Positions 1 through 7,672 of a stretch of DNA of 64,000 nucleotides are shown here, one piece after another. The DNA lies in the NCBI RefSeq assembly GCF_005047355.1, contig NZ_SUMC01000010.1:62001-126000 (forward strand). Direction: 5' to 3'. This DNA is from Actinacidiphila oryziradicis (GTDB lineage Bacteria > Actinomycetota > Actinomycetes > Streptomycetales > Streptomycetaceae). Position 1 is the stretch's first letter. Every line of letters begins with the position of its first letter. The notes under the pieces are model-generated. The model made no database searches. It had not been told where the DNA came from and saw nothing but the letters and a program-made list of their open reading frames with translations. A program made the translations under genes and the position numbers.

Positions 1-52
1 GATGGGGTCCGTGCGCTACTGGTCCCTGGTGTCTGCTTCCAGTGCCGTTGTG

Positions 53-496
53 TCAGTTCCAGAGCTGGAGGGTCACCACTGCGGGGGTGCGCGGGGGAGC
101 GTTTCCGGCAGGGGACACGCTCAGGCGGGTGTAGTGCCACTGCTTGGGGTGCCCGGGCCACGGCTTTGGATTGTCGAGCCGGACGGTGACCTGGTACGTC
201 TGGAAGCGGCCGGCCGCGCAGTAGGGGACGCAGTTGTTGACGACGGCGTTTCCGGCGCCGTTGGCTGAGCCGGGCTGCCATTGCGACCAGTGCAGCGAGG
301 TGAGGGCGTAGTTGCCGTCACCGCAGGCGAGTACGAAGCCGCCGGGGCGGGTCTGCGGGTGCCCGGCGCAGTCGACGACGACGGCCGTGTGGCCCCGTGC
401 CGCTGACGCCGGGGGTGCCGGGGCCGCAGCGGTAGTTGCCGCGAGTGCCGCGCCGGCGCAGACCAGCAGTGTCGCCCTTGCTTTGTGAGCTCGCAT
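53..496 (-). CDS. Small secreted protein of unknown function
   Basis: The 147-residue product begins with a basic start, a hydrophobic stretch and an Ala-rich cleavage region (residues 1 to about 33), which reads as a Sec signal peptide. The mature part of about 110 residues has four cysteines (in VDCAG, LACGD, NNCVPYC) that could form disulfides outside the cell. AAGGAG lies 6 nt before the ATG and supports the start. I do not recognise a named family; similar small cysteine-containing exported proteins are common in Streptomyces. It reads away from the purine genes to its right and is probably unrelated to them. Confidence 0.75.
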   Translation of the reverse strand: MRAHKARATLLVCAGAALAATTAAAPAPPASAARGHTAVVVDCAGHPQTRPGGFVLACGDGNYALTSLHWSQWQPGSANGAGNAVVNNCVPYCAAGRFQTYQVTVRLDNPKPWPGHPKQWHYTRLSVSPAGNAPPRTPAVVTLQLWN

Positions 497-853
497 GTCC
501 GCTCCTTGATCCCTTCTCGTGTCTCGACCGCTTGCGCTCCGTGCATCGGTCCCTGCCTCGTCACGCTACGACCGGATTGCCGAACAATCCACCCTTATCA
601 CTTTTTAGGTCGCGAAATAGGGCGGAGCGGCAAGCCGGTACCAACCCGAGACAAGGCGGGATGCCGCAGTGAAGCCAGAGGCGCTTGGAGGCGTCGGCTA
701 AGGTCATTTCGGAGCGGCTGGAGGCTGTTTCCGGAGGGCTGGAAAGAGGCCTCGGGCGGCGGTGGACGAGGCGTTTGGGCAAAGCGCCCCTGATGTGCCC
801 TCCGAAGCGGCAAATTAGGGAAACGGGCAGGTCAGCAACGGTATGGTGGGGGC
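497..853. other. Intergenic region, no gene seen
   Basis: This stretch separates the leftward secreted-protein gene from the rightward small gene at 854, so it should contain both promoters. I see no convincing gene, strong palindrome or RNA gene in it. A short AT-richer patch near 590-625 is the only compositional change. Confidence 0.5.
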
Positions 854-1108
854 ATGGTGCGACTGAGGCTGGAATTCACAACCGAGCCGTTCGACCTCGA
901 CGAGGTGCCGCGCCACGCGGTGGTCGCCCGCGACGTCATGCGCACGGCGGATCTTGATGCTGTCGACGTCGGCCCTTTCGGCAACACCGCTGAGGGTTCC
1001 ACCGACCAGGTGGTCGCCGCCGTGAGCGACCTGCTCCGCCGCACTCTCGACGCGGGCGCCACCCGCATCTCCCTCCAGGTCAACGTCATCGGCGAGGCCG
1101 GCCAATGA
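854..1108 (+). CDS. Small DUF77/thiamine-binding-like domain protein
   Basis: An 84-residue protein. The order of beta and alpha segments and the central stretch DVGPFGNTAEGSTDQV followed by a helix ending in AGATRIS resemble the MTH1187/YkoF-like (DUF77, thiamine-binding) ferredoxin-like fold. That assignment is from pattern only. A GTGGGGG sequence precedes the ATG. The stop overlaps the ATG of the next gene (ATGA), so the two are translationally coupled and probably act together. The ligand is unknown. Confidence 0.55.
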   Translation: MVRLRLEFTTEPFDLDEVPRHAVVARDVMRTADLDAVDVGPFGNTAEGSTDQVVAAVSDLLRRTLDAGATRISLQVNVIGEAGQ

Positions 1109-1527
1109 CCGGGGCCGGGGTCCCGGGCGAGCACCCGCTGCGCGCCGCCGTCAAGCCGCTCGCCGACGCCATGGGAGCCGAGCTCCTCGCCCCCTCCGAG
1201 GCGCGCGGTGACGATGTCGTCCTCAGCTGGGAGGGTGAGCAGGTCGTCGCCGTACGGCTGCCGCACCTCGCGGACTCCCTCGATCACATCCTCGGCGACC
1301 TCGAACGCCGCCATGGCAAGCCGCTCGCCGAGCTCGGCCGCAAGGAGAAGCAGACGGTCGTACGGATACTGGAGGAGCGCGGCGCATTCTCCGTCCGCCA
1401 CGGCGTGGAGACGGTCGCCTCCGCGCTCGGCGTCAGCCGCTTCACCGTCTACAACTATATCAATTACACCAACGAGCAGCGGGCTAAGGCGCATGGGGGC
1501 GACGAGCGGTCGCGGCAGGATGACTGA
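1105..1527 (+). CDS. Helix-turn-helix (YheO/HTH_22-like) DNA-binding protein
   Basis: A 140-residue protein. Residues about 75-125 (KEKQTVVRILEERGAF...VASALGVSRFTVYNYI) closely follow the YheO-like HTH_22 pattern, with the recognition helix in GVSRFTVYNYI. The N-terminal 65 residues are a small alpha/beta region without a clear family. It is coupled by a 4-nt overlap to the upstream DUF77-like gene. A pair of this kind next to purine-degradation genes suggests a local regulator, but no target is shown. Overlapping or following it is a 48-codon ORF. Confidence 0.75.
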   Translation: MTGAGVPGEHPLRAAVKPLADAMGAELLAPSEARGDDVVLSWEGEQVVAVRLPHLADSLDHILGDLERRHGKPLAELGRKEKQTVVRILEERGAFSVRHGVETVASALGVSRFTVYNYINYTNEQRAKAHGGDERSRQDD

Positions 1528-1666
1528 CGTAACGCAGCACGACTCAGCTGCGAAAACGGCCAGTGAGATGGCGGCGGTCATGGCGGAAAACACTGTCGCC
1601 GACAGGCGACGCGTCATCGACTTTATGGACGGCCCGCCCCTGTCCGAGTGTCCGGGCCAAGGCTGA
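1520..1666 (+). CDS. Short 48-residue ORF, possibly a truncated gene
   Basis: An ATG at 1520 overlaps the end of the HTH gene and opens a 48-codon frame beginning MTDVTQHDSAAKTA and ending in a Cys-containing tail. Overlap and matching codon use suggest it is translated in the same operon. I recognise no family. It could be the N-terminal stub of a gene lost when the insertions to its right arrived, or a genuine small protein. Confidence 0.3.
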   Translation: MTDVTQHDSAAKTASEMAAVMAENTVADRRRVIDFMDGPPLSECPGQG

Positions 1667-2069
1667 CTGCCTGGCCTGCCCGGACTGCCCCTCGTGCACC
1701 GCCTCGGCCACCGGGCCGCACCGCCGACTGGATCGCTGAAACGCCCCGAGGACGTACACGATCAAGCCGATTCCACCCCCTCTGTACCGCAGCGGCCGGA
1801 TGACCCCCGAAGATCACCAACAGAGTCACGGTGTTGCACTCGGCGGGACACCATCACCAAGACAGCTCGTCCGGGTCCCTGCACCCTGTGTCGCGCAAGA
1901 CGGCGCATCCCCCTGCCGCCTCGGCGATCCGGGGCCCGGGCCTGACGGACACGTATTGCTCGTGGCTTGATCGGTTCCAACCGGTTTGGTCCGGGAGTAC
2001 GCCGAGTGTGAGCCAGCTCAACCCGGGCCCTCCCGCTGGTGGGCCCCAGGGGCGGTTACGCTCACCGGC
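1667..2069. other. Intergenic region, no gene seen
   Basis: About 400 bp between the short ORF and corA. No frame shows convincing coding character, and I see no strong hairpin. It should contain the corA promoter. The composition is G/C rich without clear repeats. Confidence 0.45.
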
Positions 2070-3044
2070 ATGGCGCTCACCCGGCTGTACAAGGACGGCG
2101 TCCTGGAGCTCAAGGACTTTCCCGTCCAGGACATATCGGATCATCTGGAAGATCCGGCCTCGGTGGTCTGGCTCGACCTGTGTCGGCCCAGCTCCGAGGA
2201 CTTCGCCATGATCCAAGAGGAATTCGGCCTGCACGAACTGGCTCTGGAAGACGCCCGCCACCCGCACCAGCGGCCCAAGCTGGACCACTACCGCACCCAC
2301 CAGTTCATCAGCGCCTACGCCACGGCCATCGACCCTGACACGGCAGAGCTGACCACCAGCGAGATCGCGGTGTTCGTCACAGAACGGGCCGTGATCACCA
2401 TCCGCACGGACGATGGGTTCGCCATGGAGGAGGTCCTTGCCCGCTGGGACGACTCACCCGACCTTGCCGAGCACGGCGTCGGCTTCCTGGTCCACGGGTT
2501 GCTCGACTACGTGGTGGATGGCCATTTCGACGCCGTCCAGCGCCTCGACGGCTACATCGAGGCGCTGGAAGACCTGCTCTTCGATGAAGGCCGCCACGAG
2601 ATCCGGACCGTCCAGCGCCGGTGCTACGAGCTCCGCAAATCCCTGGTGAGGTTGCGCCGCGTGGTGCTCCCCATGCGCGAGGTTGTCAACGCCCTGATGC
2701 GTCCGGGCATGCACGTGGTCGACGAGCCCTTGACGCCTTACTACCAGGACGTCTACGACCACGTGCTGCGTGTCACCGAGTGGACGGAGTCCCTGAGGGA
2801 GATGGTGACGACCGTGCTCGAGACGAACCTGACCGTCCAGGGGAACAGCATGAACCTGATCATGAAGAAGGTGACCAGTTGGGCCGCGATCATCGCAGTG
2901 CCCACGGCGGTCACCGGCTTCTACGGGCAGAACGTTCCGTACCCGGGATTCAGCCAGCAGTGGGGATTCGTCACTTCGACCGCCGCCATCGTCATCCTGT
3001 CCCTGCTGCTCTACGTCAGCTTCAAACTCAAGGACTGGATCTGA
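2070..3044 (+). CDS. corA: CorA-family divalent cation (Mg2+/Co2+) channel
   Basis: A 324-residue CorA-type protein. It has a long cytoplasmic alpha/beta N-terminal domain, a long charged helix (around EALEDLLFDEGRHEIRTVQRRCYELRKSL), then two C-terminal membrane segments: about residues 265-284 and, after a short loop, 300-318. The signature loop after TM1 reads YGQN (residues 285-288) instead of the classical YGMN; the Asn is kept. A basic end (KLKDWI) follows TM2. I chose ATG 2070 because the family motif DGVLELKDF begins nearby; the frame is open further upstream but without family sequence. It forms pentameric Mg2+ channels in known homologues. It sits alone between relic sequences. Confidence 0.9.
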   Translation: MALTRLYKDGVLELKDFPVQDISDHLEDPASVVWLDLCRPSSEDFAMIQEEFGLHELALEDARHPHQRPKLDHYRTHQFISAYATAIDPDTAELTTSEIAVFVTERAVITIRTDDGFAMEEVLARWDDSPDLAEHGVGFLVHGLLDYVVDGHFDAVQRLDGYIEALEDLLFDEGRHEIRTVQRRCYELRKSLVRLRRVVLPMREVVNALMRPGMHVVDEPLTPYYQDVYDHVLRVTEWTESLREMVTTVLETNLTVQGNSMNLIMKKVTSWAAIIAVPTAVTGFYGQNVPYPGFSQQWGFVTSTAAIVILSLLLYVSFKLKDWI

Positions 3045-3231
3045 GGGAAAACCGCTCGTTCGGCAGTGGCTGACGCTCGGTCGGTGCCCTCAGGTTGACA
3101 GTGACGGCCGGAGGCCGTGCCGGGGAGCGGCTTGCTCACGCGGTTCGGCTGACACCACGGCCGGGTGCCCGCGGGTGCGGAGGTGCGGTGGGACGCGTCG
3201 GGTGAGGTCGGAAGTCGGCAGCGGGTACGCC

Positions 3232-3291
3232 AAGTACAGCGGCGTGAGCGCCTCTCGGGTCGGGTCCCGGGGCGGTCACGCCGCTGTACTT
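3232..3291. terminator. Bidirectional stem-loop terminator, 16-bp arms
   Basis: Perfect 16-bp arms at 3232-3247 and 3276-3291 (AAGTACAGCGGCGTGA and its complement) enclose a 28-nt GC-rich loop. The right arm overlaps the stop codon of the leftward gene at 3290, and corA ends 190 bp to the left, so it can terminate both converging transcripts. There is no U-tract, as is usual in Streptomyces. Confidence 0.7.
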
Positions 3292-3577
3292 ACTGCAGTG
3301 TTAGAGGTTTACGTGCGAGCGTCTGACCCAGGTCGTTGGCTGCGATCCACTCCTCGATCAGGCCTGTCTTCACGCGGGCGTCCCGAGCCAGCGCTTCGCG
3401 CGAGGCGCCGGCACACCAGGCAGCAAGCACAGCAAGTCGCAAATCCCCGACGCGTGTTGCCCGGCCGGCCACGAGCGCTTCGGCGGAGGCGGCCGTCATC
3501 GCCTGGGCGTCTTCGGTCAACTGGTCCGCCGCCTGGCGCACCAGGAGCCGGGCTTCTTGGAGGTGCCTGTCGTTCAT
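3290..3577 (-). CDS. Small all-helical hypothetical protein
   Basis: A 95-residue acidic, Ala-rich and mostly helical protein. The middle and end (REALARDARVKTGLIEEWIAAND) look like a small helix-turn-helix or adaptor fold, but I do not assign a family. GGGAG about 8 nt before the ATG supports the start. It reads toward corA and ends in the shared terminator. Unknown function. Confidence 0.6.
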   Translation of the reverse strand: MNDRHLQEARLLVRQAADQLTEDAQAMTAASAEALVAGRATRVGDLRLAVLAAWCAGASREALARDARVKTGLIEEWIAANDLGQTLARKPLTLQ

Positions 3578-3783
3578 CAGCTTTCTCCCTTCCGGGCGGC
3601 ACGCGGTCGGTCACGTCATCCCGGCGGGGCTGCGCACGCGGTGGAGCTGCCGTCGCCGCCACGCGCTGCGTTGCCCAGAGCCTGCTGGGCGAGGCGGACG
3701 GCGAACGGCAGTGCTAGTTGGACAAGTATCCCTGCGCCTGCGGCGTCGGCGGCAATCCCCGCGGCGGGCTCCGCGTAGGAGAG

Positions 3784-4737
3784 TCAGCCGTGCTGGTGCT
3801 GGACGAGCGCGGGCGATGTCCTGCTCATGTACCAGCCCTCGACGCGGGGTCCGACGAGGTCGGACGGCCAGCCTGCCGTCTCGACGGCGGCATCGTAGAC
3901 GGCGTCACCGAACGCCACAATGGCCTGGTGCGGGTCCGCTGTCTCCCTGAGCTTGGCCCACGGCAGACGAACCAGACCAGCGTCGGGATGCCAGGTGGCG
4001 CCCTCAACGCCCCAGGACCGGTCCCCGAGACCGTCCGGCTGGGGCCAGATGTACGCGTACATGCCGATGTTCGGCGCCTTGGCATCCCCGAAGGAGAATC
4101 CCACCGACACGTACGCGTCGAGCTGGGCGTTCTGCATGAACGGCGGCTGGTGGGTCGGCGGCACGGTGGGCTGCGCCCGGTAACGCGTGGCGGACAGGTC
4201 GAAGCCGCCCCACATCACACCGACCCGGGGGCGGTGTCCCAGGAAGGGGGCCTGCCAGGCCTCGAGCCCGTCAGCGGCGAGGTTGAACGCTGTCCAGATC
4301 AGCCGGGCCGCTTGGCCATCCCAGGTGCGTTCGACGTGATCGTCCTCGAAGCGCGGCGGGGCATCCGGAATCTCGCAGATCAACGAGCTGCGCGGTCGGT
4401 GTATGCCGAGCTCGTCTGCCGCATCGCAGAAGGACGCATAGAACATGGCGACTGATCCCTTGGACAATGGCACCGTCCGCGAGCCATTGTCGGCCTCGAT
4501 GACCACGCCACCGTCGAGCAGGCTGTAGTGCACCGTGAAGGTCACGCCTCGCTGCCGAAGGGTTGGCGTACTGAGCCCCCGGGGGGTGACATCGAGGACG
4601 ATGTTTCCCCAGCCGACTTCGAAGGGCTCGTCGAGGGTGTACTTGCCTGCGACCTGTACCACCCGGTTCACGTAGTCAACCATGGGCGACAAGTCCTCAT
4701 AGACCAGCGTCGGCCACGCATTGAGACGTTCGCTCAC
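3784..4737 (-). CDS. DUF5996 family protein
   Basis: A 317-residue protein starting at GTG 4737, with GGGAGG 8 nt upstream. It opens WPTLVYEDLSPMVDYVNRVVQVAGKY and contains the middle and C-terminal Trp/Pro-rich blocks (ATRYRAQP, MYAYIWPQP, SWGVEGATWHPD) typical of DUF5996, a family common in actinobacteria with no established function. Full length for the family. No partner gene is evident nearby; the next gene to the right is a broken transposase. Confidence 0.85.
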   Translation of the reverse strand: MSERLNAWPTLVYEDLSPMVDYVNRVVQVAGKYTLDEPFEVGWGNIVLDVTPRGLSTPTLRQRGVTFTVHYSLLDGGVVIEADNGSRTVPLSKGSVAMFYASFCDAADELGIHRPRSSLICEIPDAPPRFEDDHVERTWDGQAARLIWTAFNLAADGLEAWQAPFLGHRPRVGVMWGGFDLSATRYRAQPTVPPTHQPPFMQNAQLDAYVSVGFSFGDAKAPNIGMYAYIWPQPDGLGDRSWGVEGATWHPDAGLVRLPWAKLRETADPHQAIVAFGDAVYDAAVETAGWPSDLVGPRVEGWYMSRTSPALVQHQHG

Positions 4738-5049
4738 AGAGAGCCTCCCAGCGTGTCGAAGGGATCAGCGAGAGGGGACGTCAGGTGCCGCGCCCGCTCC
4801 CCCATGCAGCGACGGGCGGGCCTCGGACACCAAACTGCGACCCAGTACCCAATTCTCACACGCAGGTCAGGGTCCTGCCCGCTCGGTGGCGCCGGGCGTC
4901 CGACGTGCTGGGCCAGCAGCCAGGATGCGGTGGGTGACCGAAAACCCCGCCTTCTTCGCCTGAGGGTCGAACCCCTCTCTGACAGTCTCGGCTGAGACAC
5001 CCGCTTGGTCGGGTTAGCCTGGATGGGCGAGACAGGAGTACACCCCGGC

Positions 5050-5538
5050 ATGGTCAGCACCACCACCCCCGCTTCGGCTCCCGGAGAGGATCCGGCACCG
5101 CGCCCGAAGCGCCGCACATTCCCGGCTGACTACATGCTAGGCATCGTGGCGGAGTACGACGCCGCACCAGCCGGCGAGAAAGGCGCCATCCTGCGCCGCG
5201 AACGGCTGTACCACTCGCACATCATCGAATGGCGCCAGGCCCGCGAAGCCGGCGCGCTGGTTGCCCTGGCCGACCGCAGGACCTCGGCGGTGCGACCGAA
5301 GCAGGCCGCCGAGCAGGCAGAACTGGAACGGCTGCGCAAAAAGGTCACCCGGCTGGAGAAGGAAAACGCCAAGAAGGACGCAGCCTTGGCGGTGCTGGGA
5401 AAAGCACAGCGCTCTTGGCTTGGAACTGCTCTCCGAGAGCGCGGACTGAAGCATGCCGTGGACCCGGTCGTGGACGAGGCCTTCACCGGCCTGGAGAGCG
5501 AACTGGGCACCACGGCCGCCTGCCGGCTGACCGGTGGC
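5050..5538 (+). pseudogene. IS3 transposase orfA plus 5' part of orfB, frameshifted
   Basis: From ATG 5050 the product shows an OrfA-type HTH (FPADYMLGIVAEYDAAPAGEKGAILRRERLYHSHIIEWRQAR) followed by a leucine-zipper coiled coil (LERLRKKVTRLEKENAKKDAALAVLGKAQ). The usual OrfA end (LELLSESAD) is found in another frame near 5430. OrfB opening sequence (VDEAFTGLESELGTTAACRLTG) then continues in the first frame. After about 5538 similarity stops. The frame changes and the lost catalytic DDE region show it cannot transpose by itself. Confidence 0.75.
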
Positions 5539-5645
5539 GAGGCGCAGCACGACAGCGGGCTGGCCGAGGTCCCTGCAGCTGGGTTAGAACTGGCGACCTC
5601 GCGTGATCGAGAGTCGTGTAGTCCCCAGCGGGTAAGGGCTCGTAG

Positions 5646-6194
5646 TCACCGTGCGTGGTCGCCTGGTGCGTAGCGGCTCCAGGTTCCTCCGGCCTCGGCG
5701 GCGAGCTGGGCGGTGGTGTCGTCGTGGTAGCCGAGCATGCGGGCGACCACGGGGGCTGGGGCCTGGAGGAGGAGGTGACGGATTGCTGCGGTGCGTCCCC
5801 GCTGGGTGGGGAAGCCCAGGCGGCGGAATCGGAGTTCGAGGGCGTCCGAAGTCATAGGCTGACCGGCCCGGCGGCCGGGGAACAGCCAGCGGGCTTCGGG
5901 GTTGGTGGCGGTCATGGTGTTCGGCCGTTCGTTGAGGTAGGCCAGCATCAGCCCGGCGAAGGGCTCGGGAACGGGGGACGGCGGGTCTCCGAGGCGGACG
6001 AGGACCTCACCGTCTTCCTGAAGGATGTCGTCGGTGGTCAGCCGGATGATGCGAGTGAGGGGCTGTGCGTAGAGGAGTACGAGCACGACGGCGACCCGGT
6101 CCCGGCGCGGAACGTCTTCGCGGTTCATGGCCTGCCGCAGCAGCGCGAGGCGCTGGTGCTGGGCAATCGGGGCGGGGTTACGCGGCTTGTTCAT
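5646..6194 (-). pseudogene. Tyrosine-recombinase-like fragment (C-terminal part)
   Basis: A 182-residue ORF with LLYAQPLTRIIRLTTDDI, a strand pair (GEVLVRLGDPPSPVPEPF), WLFPGRRAGQPMTSDAL, and a C-terminal block (AAIRHLLLQAPAPVVARMLGYH...TWSRYAPGDHAR). This matches the C-terminal part of phage-integrase-like proteins widespread in Streptomyces. The N-terminal SAM-like core-binding domain is absent and the ORF starts abruptly at 6194, so I read it as truncated. It lies between two pieces of the IS3 transposase, on the opposite strand. Confidence 0.6.
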
Positions 6195-6341
6195 CAGTTA
6201 AGAACTTCTACGGGCATGAAGTGTGACCGTACGCGATCAATGGCGGTTTGATCAGGCGTTTCGCTGAATCACGATCAAGAAAACCGACCATGATCATTCT
6301 CAGCGCCAACCGCTGTACCGCAGATACTCAACCCCGGGGAA

Positions 6342-6582
6342 CTGGACGAGGGCCGCTATTGGTGCTCGGAGCGCACGATGTACCGGATCCTGGCCACCGC
6401 AGGGCAGAACGGTGAACGCCGCAGACGGGCCACCCATCCGGCCAAAACCGTCCCAACTCCTTTACAGCCGCTACATCTGCGGCTGCACCGTGGAAAGAGC
6501 CGAAAGCGCCCAGCGGGCCGAGGAGTTGATCCGCGAGACCATCGAACGCAACGGCATCGTGCCCGAAACCGTGCACGCCGAC
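6342..6582 (+). pseudogene. IS3 orfB internal fragments
   Basis: LDEGRYWCSERTMYRILATAG (from 6342) followed by HPAKTVP is the standard middle of this IS3 OrfB. After about 6453 a deletion removes the first part of the DDE domain. The sequence resumes in another frame with SRY.CG.TVERAESAQRAEELIRETIERNGIVPETVHAD and breaks off at 6582, just where the next catalytic block should begin. It fuses directly to unrelated RiPP precursor sequence. Confidence 0.75.
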
Positions 6583-6792
6583 CCGCCGCTGCCGACCGGT
6601 TCGTTGTCGTTCGCCGCGCGTGGCACCGTCATCCCGTACCTGGTCCCGCCGGCTGTCGGCATTCACTACGACGAACAGCAGCAGCTGAACCTCACCCAGG
6701 AGGGCCGCCCCTGGCACGAGACCGCCATGGGCGCCTCCTGCACCAACACCAACTGGGACTCGTCCAACGACGACACCTCGGACCCGTACTGA
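6583..6792 (+). pseudogene. Graspetide (ATP-grasp RiPP) precursor, 5' end lost
   Basis: In frame with the IS3 relic from 6583 the product reads LPTGSLSFAARGTVIPYLVPPA, then a leader-like HYDEQQQLNLTQEGRPWHE and a C-terminal core GASCTNTNWDSSNDDTSDPY. Thr/Ser and Asp-rich tails of this sort are the substrates of ATP-grasp ligases that form omega-ester or amide links (graspetides). The stop overlaps the start of the next gene (TGATG), typical of a precursor-maturase pair. The native start is gone, replaced by transposase sequence. The family call rests on pattern plus neighbour. Confidence 0.6.
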
Positions 6793-7130
6793 TGGGCGCC
6801 GCACCCGTAGTGCTCGTCGCCGCCGAGCGCCGTGACCCCACGGCGGACATGGTGGTCTCCGCGCTCACCAAGCGCGGGGCGGCCGTGTTCCGGTTCGACG
6901 TGGCCGACTTCCCGCGGCGCATCCACCTGGACGCGCAGATACGGGACGGCCGCTCGACCGGCGTGATCGGCGACGCACTGCGGACGGTGCGGCTGGAGCA
7001 GGTCCGGGGCGTCTATTGGAGACGCCCCGGCCCTGCCGGGATTGCCGAGCGAATGAGCGTGTCGGGGCGCCAGGTGGCGCTCGCAGTGCAGGCCACGCTG
7101 CAGACGGCCACAGGCCGCTCCCGCGGGTAT
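6792..7130 (+). pseudogene. ATP-grasp RiPP maturase, N-terminal stump
   Basis: From ATG 6792: VVLVAAERRDPTADMVVSALTKRGAAVFRFDVADFPRRIHLDA and later LEQVRGVYWRRPG. This is the N-terminal pre-ATP-grasp domain of the TgmB/SAV_5884-type ribosomal peptide maturases. The match fades after about residue 80 and the frame continues as low-complexity sequence to 7358. The ATP-grasp catalytic domain (about 200 residues) and the methyltransferase that often follows are absent. It is a dead remnant. Confidence 0.7.
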
Positions 7131-7625
7131 GGGACGGCGCCCACGTCGACGCCCACCGGTGCGACTCGGTCCCCGGTTAACGGCGACGCGCGACCGCCGA
7201 CGGTGCGGGGATCGGCGGCCCCGGGTCGTGTCCCGCCTCGTGGTGTAAGCGACCTTGCTCGACGCGTTCCGGTAAGCCACGTGTCGGGGCCATCCCATGG
7301 GCCACGGCTCCCGCGTCGCGCGCGGCTGACCTGCCGTCAGCGCCATTGGCGGCCCTGAACCGCGTCAATGCGGCGATGACCTGCGCATTCCGAGTACTTG
7401 ATCGGCTACACCATCTGGCGGGACGCGATCCGGCCCCGGTTGCACAGACTGAAGGGCATGGCGGAGAAACGCGATCTGGAACCTGCTCCCGGCACGCTCC
7501 CGAAGGGACGCCGGGTGCGGCCCGCTTGGCCTGGCAATGCGCTGCTCGTCGCGGCGGGAAGTGCGCGGCGGGATCGGTCCCGCGCTCGCAGTAGCGTGGC
7601 GCACGGCCGTTCATATCCAGCAGTT
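7131..7625. other. Relic sequence without a recognisable gene
   Basis: Between the maturase stump and the uraD promoter. Short frames exist on both strands, but none has a recognisable motif or ribosome binding site. It is probably decayed sequence left by the insertions and deletions that removed the graspetide cluster. Confidence 0.45.
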
Positions 7626-7642
7626 TTCAACAAAGTGTTGAC
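7626..7642. promoter_or_regulatory. Inverted repeat TTCAAC-N5-GTTGAC, candidate AllR operator
   Basis: TTCAAC (7626-7631), five bases, GTTGAC (7637-7642). The inner TCAACA-AAG-TGTTGA is a perfect 6-3-6 palindrome. It lies 31 nt before the uraD start. The same half-sites and spacing occur before allantoinase at 16388. Regulation of this pathway by the IclR protein AllR is known in S. coelicolor; that this is its site is inference. Confidence 0.55.
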
Positions 7643-7672
7643 GGAGGGCGGCAGTGGCTCTTAGCTTGCAGT

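Larger units (their letters stand above)
4994..6582 (+). mobile_element. Degenerate IS3-family element split into pieces
   Basis: Left transposase sequence begins at 5050 after a short leader starting near TGAGACACCCGC (about 4994), the likely left end. OrfA and the start of OrfB run to about 5538. An unrelated segment follows (5540 to about 6300, with a recombinase-like ORF on the opposite strand). More OrfB sequence then appears at about 6342-6453 and 6466-6582. The rest of the DDE domain and the right end are missing, and frameshifts are present, so the element is dead. Confidence 0.7.

Noticed and set aside
3104..3118. Small hairpin ACGGCC-GGA-GGCCGT after corA
   Set aside because: Only 6-bp arms; common by chance at this GC content. 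The 16-bp structure at 3232 is the better terminator.
7166..7664. Several ORFs of 75-145 residues on both strands
   Set aside because: Overlapping low-complexity frames without motifs; best seen as decayed sequence.
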